A stretch of 64,000 nt of DNA from Aplidium turbinatum (lineage: Eukaryota; Chordata; Ascidiacea; Aplousobranchia; Polyclinidae), in NCBI GenBank assembly GCA_918807975.1, contig OU964922.1:24416329-24480328 (forward strand). Reading direction: 5' to 3'. The position numbers and the translations under genes were made by a program. The notes below the pieces were generated by a model, which was not told the DNA's origin, searched no databases, and saw nothing but the letters and a program-made list of their open reading frames with translations. Shown piece after piece: positions 35,025 to 43,600 of this stretch. Each line of letters opens with the position of its first letter. The first letter of the stretch is position 1.

Positions 35025-35795
35025 CTGAATAGTTCCTTAGAAATAGCCTGTGGAGTGTGGACACATAAAGCCTAAGGCTAGTTATGTTATACAAAATACA
35101 TTAATCAGAACACAAACCTACAGTATTCATGTAGGCTATATAGAAGTACTCTGCCCTAATAAAAACCGACTTCATATATATAAAAGTACTCTGCCCTAGA
35201 AAAAAATCACACATCAAAACATCAGATTTCAACATTCAGACATCAGACAGTTTGCTCAAAACATCAGATCTGATGTTAAAACATCAGATGTGGTAACGCT
35301 GGACTAGAGTAGTATAACTCAGCAATTAGCGTAAATCTGTTGTACAATTTTTGGTTAATTTGTTCTGTATTCAGCTTGAAAACAGCACAGAGTACAAACT
35401 GCAAACCACAAATCACAATCATCATTGACAAGTGATCGACAAGTTTCAAGGTTTCAGATTGTTTCAACTGACGTCATTTGGTTCAGCGTTAGTTTCAGCT
35501 GAGTCAGCTCCAACAAACGTTGCTATTAAAATGTATTTAAAGTTGTATGAAAGAAAATAACGGAGTCTGATCGATGGATAATTCCAACCACAATAATAAC
35601 AAAAAGTAATCCCCCCCCCCCCCCCAGGGATAAGTTAAGTCCGCCGTGGGACTAATATCAGCTGTTTTAGAAGCATATCAAACCATTTGATGCGGAATTG
35701 CAGAAACATACAGTTTCAACAATTCCTCACAAAATTTCGGGGGGGGGGGGCCGGGCCCCCTGGGCCCCCCCCATAAATCCGCGCCTGATTCCACC

Positions 35796-36320
35796 TGTAA
35801 TTCAAATAAATCTGGTCAGAATTTTCTCTTTAACCTGGTCGTATGAAATGCTGCTAGTAAGCTTCAGTATTTCCAAAAAGGCCTACAGTTCTTTCAGACG
35901 GAGAATGCACATTTTAGCAAGCTTCAAAAACTGCCCTGCATGATGGACTGATTATGCTGCATGGTCGATCCATTGTTTGCCCAAGCATCGATCTTGTTTA
36001 GTAACTCGTTAGATTGCGAAGTTGTATTCTCAAGAGTTGCATTCACAAAATGAATACCGAACATATTCTAGAGGTACCGAACACACAACTTCACGGGAAA
36101 CCTTTGAAATCCAGTTTGCAAAACTTCTGAAGTAAAGATCCGCCGCTCTTAAGTCACCATTTTTGGTGACTTAAATCGGTGGCTCAAAACCTGGAATGAA
36201 ACGAGTGTTAAGCTAGGTTCAAAGTAAGAATAGTTTCTGCAGCGCAAAACTCGGCTCAAGCCACTATCCAAGCCCCGCTTGCTTAATACTAGTTTTGAGC
36301 CACCTTTCTGCATTCGACAC
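35796..36320. other. Spacer right of the hAT stack
   Basis: This is the original 5' flank of family copy A before the hAT inserted. A weak protein-like minus-strand stretch (VNATLENTTSQSNELLNK near 36050) is present but I cannot support a gene. Confidence 0.35.
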
Positions 36321-36324
36321 TAAA

Positions 36325-36700
36325 ACGTTCATATAAAAAAAATAGAAGCCACACAAAATATTCAAAAACAAAAAATAGTAGCCACGGTTTCTATTCGAGA
36401 AAATTGAATACATAGCACTTAGGCATTCTATCTTACTTTTCAACAAACGTCAAATTTTATGGTTGCTTCAAACCAGCCTAAATACTTATACATGTTGAAA
36501 GTTTCAACGCAGGATATTTTTTAATCAGTTCTTCGATTGCAAGCACTCCGACGCTGCTAAGCAACCACTTGCGAACTGTCAGTTAATCTGGTGGGCTTCT
36601 TTTGTGTCTCGAAGCCCTATTTTATTTTCATTGTTAAAGCAACATCAGGGTTGCTCACCATGGATCGCCCGGAATCACGAAACCTTGTTATTACAGTCCT
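36325..36700 (-). pseudogene. Unknown gene family, copy B (truncated)
   Basis: It shares with C and D the intron segment around TAGCACTTAGGCATTCTATC and the start of exon 2 (GATATTTTTTAATCAGTTCT), then jumps at about 36549 to the upstream block ending GGTTGCTCACCATGGATCGC. Most of exon 2 is missing, so this copy cannot encode the protein. Confidence 0.7.
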
Positions 36701-37008
36701 TGTTATTACACGTTTAAAGTTATCTTATTCTGAAGCTAATGATGGAAGTAAAGCTGTTAAAGAAGTGGTTTTAAAATGTTATAGATACCACCGTCTTAAA
36801 AAAACCGTTTCATTAAGGCAATGCCTTTTTAAATCACTTGGTGATACTAACAGTACACTTGTCAAAACTTCGTAGGCCCTTTATGAAATTTAATCTGCAC
36901 TGACAACGTCATAGCAGAAATGGAATTAAATAATATTCTTCCAATCTTTTTTGCGCAAGGCAAGAGAAACTGGTGTGTTTTCGTCTTCACTCTTTTGTAG
37001 ACTTTGCA

Positions 37009-37314
37009 TTATAAATAGCGGAAAGTCTGGAATGTTGTACGAGGGCAACCAATTAGGATTGGAAACACTTTTGTATCATTATTTGGAATTTTGCTGCTTG
37101 TAGTATTCCCATCACCACTGCACAACGACTCATTGCATTGTTTTGCAGTCATGTATAATGTCATACCTTCAAAGCAGTCATGCATAATGTCAGGTGGAAA
37201 CGACCTGACAGCAGAAAACCCACCTAAAACATGAATTGCCTTTTTCTTACGGTTTAACACGCACGGATCACGTGTTTTGTTGTTTGAAGAGAAGCACAAA
37301 CGAGAACCACGCAC
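37009..37314 (-). pseudogene. Fragment with PPDIMHDCFEG motif, unknown transposase-like protein
   Basis: About 100 codons on the minus strand: MRGSRLCFSSNNKTRDPC, then SFPPDIMHDCFEGMTLYM. The FPPDxxHDxxEG signature is common in large multi-copy animal proteins that look transposon-derived. It lies upstream of copy B on the same strand, so it could be another part of the same repeated unit, but this is not demonstrated. No catalytic domain is seen. Confidence 0.45.
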
Positions 37315-37319
37315 TCTAA

Positions 37320-37905
37320 ACGATCAAACGACATAATACGATGATATTTTCGCACTGGACAGTTGGACCAGTGCGAAACGATTTGTACTGGTCCGCGGGG
37401 AACTCGCACTAGACATTGGGTAGAGGACCAGTGCTAAGATCGAACCCTGGTTGAACTCGTTTGTTTGCTCCGACAATACTTTGGAAATGGTTTAGCAAGC
37501 CCAAATTTCACGAAATCAAAAAGCGATGATTCAGGTGTCTTTTGATTAAAACAGACTTACACGTCGAAAGGTTTTCGTCCACGTATGAAGTGACTTCACT
37601 GTGGAGGTGTAGGGCGGATGTTAGCAAAATATTCTTTTAACTTGCAAACGAATTGCTGAACTATTTTCTTAAAAATTCATTTGAATAGTTTATTGGAACC
37701 GACTTTTTTCGTCATGGAACAATAACCATAGGTTGCCTATGGCAACCCTGACTAAAATCAAACTTTAAACAAGTTTAAAGCAAGCAAGTAAGTTACAAAC
37801 AGCTAAAATCAGTTACAAATATATTAAAAGAAATATTTGTGACGTCATAATATATTGTTATGCATTATGCGATCGTATATTCTAGAATTTAATTGTCTCA
37901 AGGTA
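37320..37905. other. Spacer with repeated GGACCAGTGC motifs
   Basis: GGACCAGTGC occurs near 37367 and 37431, and near-complements occur around 37349, suggesting a small decayed inverted repeat. Otherwise nothing is recognised. Confidence 0.35.
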
Positions 37906-37907
37906 TA

Positions 37908-38507
37908 TTTAAAGGGCGGGGAAACCCAAATTCACTTTTTGCGAGTTTTTTGTTTCAGCGTGATGTCATTGTGTACAACATGCGTTTTAGCAATAAAAAA
38001 ATCCAAATTTTGTTTCCCTCGTCTCGCTAAGGCCGCTTTTGTTTGATACCCGTTTGCGAGGTCTCGCGCGCATCAAGCTGTGATTCTGTTCGCTGTGACG
38101 TCACAAGGTACATATAGTTGTGGCCAAAAGTTTAAGACCAGACTTGATTTATGACGATTTTTGCATTACTTCAAAATACTGCATCATATATTGTTTCAGT
38201 TGCATCATCTTTATGCATCATCTTATATCTGATGCAGTATTTTGAAGTAATGCAAAAATCGTCATAAATCAAGTCTGGTCTTAAACTTTTGGCCACAACT
38301 ATATGTACCTTGTGACGTCACAGCGAACAGAATCACAGCTTGATGCTCAACGAGACCTCGCAAACGGGTATCAAACAAAAGCGGCCCTAGCGAGACGAGG
38401 GCAACAAAATTTGGATTTTTTTATTGCTAAAACGCATGTTGTACACAATGACATCACGCTGAAACAAAAAACTCGCAAAGTTAATTTGGGTTTCCCCGCC
38501 CTTTAAA
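37908..38507. repeat. 600-bp near-perfect palindrome with a Tc1-like core
   Basis: From TTTAAAGGGCGGGGAAACCC (37908) to GGGTTTCCCCGCCCTTTAAA (ending 38507) the two halves are reverse complements with only scattered differences, centred near 38208. Each arm carries GTGACGTCAC and a TTTTGTTTGATACCCGTTTG block. Confidence 0.9.
38113..38303. mobile_element. Tc1/mariner-type MITE at the palindrome centre
   Basis: Terminal repeats begin TAGTTGTGGCCAAAAGTTTA, the widespread Tc1-like terminus, and extend about 80 bp into each other, leaving a loop of about 35 bp. TA dinucleotides lie at both junctions. The palindrome continues outside it, so the MITE is either inside or part of a larger foldback. 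Confidence 0.7.
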
Positions 38508-38619
38508 AACAGCAAAGCTTGTTTGTTTTTAAAAAAGCTAAATTCAGGTGCATATCAAAATCACTAAAAACATTACTTGAATCAATTAATTTGCACACCA
38601 CTAGACACTGCAAAAGTAT

Positions 38620-39264
38620 CAAAAAAATAGAAGCCGCCTTCGAATAGAAGCCGCACAAAACATTTAAAAATAAAAAGTAGTAGCCGTGGTTTCTATTCAA
38701 GAAAATTCGGTACATAGCACTTAGGCATTCTATCTTACTTTTCAATAAACGTCAAATTTTACGGTTGCTTCAAACCACCTTAAATACTTATACATGTTGG
38801 AAGTTTCAACGCAGGATATTTTTCAATCAGTTCTTCGATTGCAAGCATTCTCTCACAAACGTCTTTGTGGCGTATTGAAAACGTGCGTTCCATCCGGTTC
38901 ACAATTACATTCATGTTTTTTGATCATTTCTTGCACTCCTTGCTCAAAGTTTGGATGTGCTTTGACAAGCTTACATGATCCTCGCAACCATCACCCACTT
39001 CATTCTGTTACGACACGTACTTTTACCACATGAGACAATAAGTCACATCTGTGCTGAAAGTACAACAAAGTTTAGCAACAATCGATTGCTGAATTACCAG
39101 AGATATTTCAATCTCCAAAAAGACAAATGAATATTTACCGTGGTCACTTTTGTGTTTCGATGCTTCAAAGAAACCACTTGCAAACTGTCGGTTAATCTGG
39201 TGGGCTTCTTTTGTGTGTTGCAGCCGTATTTTGTTTCCATTGAAGCAACATGAGGGTTGCTCAC
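38620..39264 (-). pseudogene. Unknown gene family, copy C (3' part; interrupted by BEL/Pao)
   Basis: Exon 2 equivalent at 38794-39004 has the same 211 nt and splice sites as A and D, but an in-frame TGA replaces an Arg codon after EECKK-equivalent residues. The upstream end of the copy is displaced to 47865-47925 by the BEL/Pao insertion: GGTTGCTCAC stops at 39264 and CTCACCATGGATCGCC resumes at 47865. Confidence 0.7.
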
Positions 39265-40430
39265 TGTAAGATCGTATAGCGGTGCGGGTTGTCTGATGTT
39301 AAAACACCTGATCTACACTGAGGTGATTCCACTTGAACTTGTCTGCTCGCATACCACCAACAAGCTGGGATGATTGTTCTATGTTGGAAAAACGCGCAAT
39401 TGTCTTCGAAGCACTCAATTTGTCCTCGTCAGGTCGCGGTTTTTCTCTGGGGAAAATAACCGTGACTTTACGAATACGAAAACGTATAATAATAATAAAC
39501 AGTTACCACAATATACAAGTAGACATCATACGTTTGGTATGTTAAACTTCATAAGAGATGTACGGCTGGTTAACAAATGAGACAAACTATGAATAAAATG
39601 AAAATCATATTTACCGGTTGTTGACAACCCCTTTTCCAGAATGCATTTACAAGGTGATACGCCTAAGCATTATATCACGACTAAATAGAATAGAATTATA
39701 GTTAACAAATACTCCAGAAAGTCTAATATAACCTTTCTTAAATTACGATCAAGAGTTCATTTCAATAGCTCAGTTAACAAATACAGTAATCTATTTCTAA
39801 ACTGCTAAACAATTCTATCCATTAATACGTGTGAAATTGACACAAAGGAATGTTCGCGTAGCTGAGCTATTATTGCTGAATTAGAGAAATAACGCAAAGT
39901 TCTTCTATTTAAAGCCATGAATTAGGAAAAAGGCTATTCCTGATGCTGAATGTAAAAACGTTACAGTTGCATAAAAAGGCCGTTCGTTGACGTTGATGCT
40001 GAGTATTTCACAATACAACAAATCTTTAAGAAATTGACACAAAGAAATACGTTTAGAAACAAGCGAACCCATTTAGCATAGAATCAACGTCAAACTGTGC
40101 TATGCCAATGTATATACAGATGTAATCTCACAATAATTAATCAACTGAAAAGAATTCGACAACACAGGCTATTTTTGATGCGTTGAGAGATAAAAATAAC
40201 ACAATTTCAGAAATATGGGCGCCACTATATGACTAAAGGAGGCATAGACTCCTTTTGAGTCTGAAAACTGTCAGAATCTAAGATAGTTAATAGACTTGTT
40301 TTTTCCGGACGCTACAGACAAAGGGAGAATTTAAATGTTGTTTCTATAATCCAACAGACAACCAAATTTCCAGATAGGAAAGTTTTGATTTCGCTCACAC
40401 AACTTTTATATTCACAAAAGTGATGTTACA
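39265..40430 (-). repeat. 3' LTR of the BEL/Pao element (1166 bp)
   Basis: On the + strand begins TGTAAGATCGTATAGCGG and ends AAGTGATGTTACA. Small open frames inside are incidental and recur in the partner LTR. Confidence 0.95.
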
Positions 40431-40649
40431 TCCTCCCCCTTAAAATGCTAACGATGGATGAGATACATTTTACAAACACACAAACATCACTACTTCTATG
40501 TTACACTACTACAAACAAGTGTCCTTTACATATACAGTACATAGTTAGGCCTACGTATGTGCATACAACTCATTTAGTGTCTCTCGTTGTAAGCATGCTA
40601 CCAAACATAATGTCGATCATTGTTCTTTTACTATTTCCGTAATGTCATC

Positions 40650-43600
40650 TTATTTCGAGGCGATACCATCTGCTTCCTGGATGAGGCACAGTTTTGCTAT
40701 AGGCCGTTGAATACTTCCCGACTGCGTGAGAACTTCTACAATTCGAACGACTCCTTTTTTGTCAGGAAAGGATCTGGTAACGCGACCCATTCTCCATCTT
40801 CCACGAGGAACATTGTTGTCAACAACAAGAACGATATCGTCTTGGTGAAGGTTACGTTTCACGTCTGGCCACTTTTGGCGTAAGGCAATGGTTGGAAGGT
40901 ACTCGCGAGACCACCTTTTCCAAAATTGATCTGCCAGGTATTGAACTTGTCTCCAACGACGCCTTGTGTAATTATCTTTTTGGTTAAACAAGCCTGGCGG
41001 CAAATTGCTTTCAGGTCTCAGTAATAACAAGTGGTTTGGCGTAAGTATCTCGTCGGCGGTTGGATCAATAGCGACGGGAACTAAAGGACGAGAATTAAGA
41101 ATTTTCTCAACTTCAAGGAATAGGGTGTGCAAGACATCATCTGTAAGGGTTTGTGACTTTAACAGGGCATTAAAAATTCGGCGGATTGAACGAATCATCC
41201 TTTCCCAAGCTCCCCCCATATGGCTAGCTGTTGGTGGGTTAAAATTCCATTTTATTTGTTCTTGTTGAAAGAACGTTCCTATATTTTCTTGATTAAGAGC
41301 TTGAAGATATTCTCGCAAAATTCTCTCGGCTCCAACAAAGTTGCTACCGTTGTCGGAAAACACTTCTTTGGGTTTACCTCTGCGGCTGACAAAACGGCGA
41401 AAAGCGTTGATGAAGGAATCGGTAGAAAGATCATGAGCAACTTCAACATGGACAGCTCTCATGGTGAGGCATGAAAAGACACACCCGTAACGCTTTTCTA
41501 AACTGCGTGCACGTTTAGTATAGAATGGACCAAAATAATCTATTCCTACATGTGAGAAAGGAGGCTCATCCAGTTTCAGACGAGCAGGAGGAAGAGCTGA
41601 CATAAGTTGCTGAGAACCAAGTGCGCTACGTTTGAGACACAGAACACACTTACTAATTTCTTTTCTGACAGCAGCTCCACCCTTTATGATCCAAAAACGT
41701 TGGCGAAGCGATGTCCATGTATGGGACATACCAGAATGGCCAACCAAGACATGGTGGTTTCGAATGAACAAAGTTGTCAAATGATGTTGATAGGGCAATA
41801 TTGCTGGGTGTTTGGATTCGAAAAGTATCGGTGCATTTTCTAACCGTCCACCAACTCGAAGAACACCACTCATCAGGCATGGACTCAACTTCGAAACACA
41901 TCGAAGATTCGGAAGACTCTTTAATTCCCTTTTGAGTGCTTTGCTAGAAGAAGAAGAAGAAGAATTCTTAAGAATTACAAACACAGGCGAAAAGACTTGC
42001 TTCTGTACATAAGATATGAGACATAACTCAGCGATGTACAGTTCATCAGCAGTAAGACGTCCTGGAGTTACAGAAGACCTGTCTTGGACAAACTTGCAAA
42101 ACCGTTTTAGCCATGCTGTGGCCTTTTTTAAACGGTGCAAGGTCGAAAAATAACTAATTAGATTGTCTACGGCTACTGTCTGACTTACCTGAACTGCAGA
42201 GACAATATTAGGCTCAAGAGGCTGAAAATCTAAAGGAAGAGACTCAAAATTTACTTCTGAAGCGGGAATAGAAGGCCAGAAGTCTTCTGTTTTCCACAAG
42301 AACTTCGGAGCTTTTAGCCATCGAAACTTCAACAACTGAATTACAGATAGGCCGCGAGATGCATCGTCGGCTGGATTGATATGAGAATTGACGTGCCTCC
42401 ATTGGGAAGGCATAGTTTGTCGATGAATTTTTGCCAAACGGTTTGACACAAAGGTCCTAAATCGTTTGTTTTCATTATTAATACTCCTTCTTACCGCACT
42501 AGAGTCAGTCCAAAAGATTGACTGACAGTTTGAATAATCAAGTTGAGAACGAAGCCACTTGTCGGCTTTAACTGCCAACACCGCTGCTACAAGTTCCAGT
42601 CTTGGAATACTTTCTGATTTGGGTGGTGTAACTTTAGCTTTGCCACACACAAAAGAACAATGAATAGATCCCGTATCGTCGACCAGGCGCAAGTAAGATA
42701 CAAACCCGTAACCTTGAACAGAAGCATCCGAAAAGTGATGAAGTTGATGACTAACAACTTTACCAAAGTTAAGAGGTTTAAAACAACGAAATAAATTCAA
42801 CTCACCAAGATCATGCAGTTGCTTAAACCATGTTTGCCACTCAAGCACATCTGAATTCCGCAGTTGATCATCCCAGCCAAGTTTTTGCTGAATGATGTTT
42901 TGCTGCAGAATTCTAGCAGTCAGCACGACTGGAGCAATGAAACCCAATGGGTCATACAGAGAATTAACAGCAGATAGAATGGAACGTCTCGTAAACGTTT
43001 TCAACTCAAAATTGTCTGAAACCTGAAACGCAAATTGGTCATTGGAAACGTTCCAAGAAACACCTAGCACACGTTCCTTCAACGGACTGTTGAGATCAAC
43101 ATTCACAACAGATTTCGCTCTATCATTTTCAGGAATAGTTTTAAGAACTTCCTGACTCGTTGAAATCCATTTTGTAAGATTAAAGCCACCAATTTGAAGC
43201 AACTCTCTAAGCTGTTTGACTAAAAGAACAGCGTCATCTACAGAACTAGCAGACGTTAGACAATCGTCTACATAAAAATCATTTTTAACAACATCACATG
43301 TAGCAGAGTTGAAGTTTGAACCGAACTCTTGTTCAGTTTGCCTCAGACATAAGGTCGCACAACAAGGCGAAGATGTAGCACCAAAGATGTGTACCAGCAT
43401 ACGATGGCTGACGGGAGGTTTAGAAAGATCTCCTCCAGGCCACCAAAGAAAACGAAATGCATCTTTGTCATGTTCTTTTATTTTAACTTGATGAAACATC
43501 GCTTCTACATCTGCTACCAAGGCAATTGGCTCTCTGCGAAAGCGTGTCAATACACTAACAAGGCTATTTACAAGATCAGGACCTTGTAGCAAGGCATCAT

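Larger units (their letters stand above)
32565..35301 (-). mobile_element. BED-type hAT transposon, 2737 bp, nested
   Basis: Ends CAGTGTTCCCA and TGGTAACGCTG pair as terminal inverted repeats, flanked by a perfect 8-bp duplication GACTAGAG at 32557-32564 and 35302-35309. Subterminal ACATCAGA motifs recur several times at both ends. The transposase gene runs right to left across most of the element. It sits inside the Tip100-like element and is therefore the younger of the two. Confidence 0.93.
29612..35787 (-). mobile_element. Tip100/Zaphod-like hAT transposon, 6176 bp, with a second hAT inside
   Basis: Terminal inverted repeats CAGGCGCGGATTTA and TAAATCCGCGCCTG face each other, with a perfect 8-bp duplication ATTCCACC at 29604-29611 and 35788-35795. 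Runs of G (left and right) and C lie close to the ends, as in other members with this terminus. The transposase is in the left half on the minus strand. The right half is interrupted by the 2737-bp hAT at 32565-35301, upstream of the transposase start. Removing that insertion would leave a normal-sized element of about 3.4 kb. Confidence 0.93.

Noticed and set aside
35600-35760. Regulatory or G-quadruplex locus at the C and G runs
   Set aside because: The runs are close to the terminus of the hAT and similar G runs occur at its other end, so they are element sequence; no separate function is supported.
39390-39450. Hammerhead ribozyme in the BEL/Pao LTR (and in the second LTR)
   Set aside because: CTGACGAG occurs on the minus strand, but no stem II leads directly to a GAAA and stem III cannot form.
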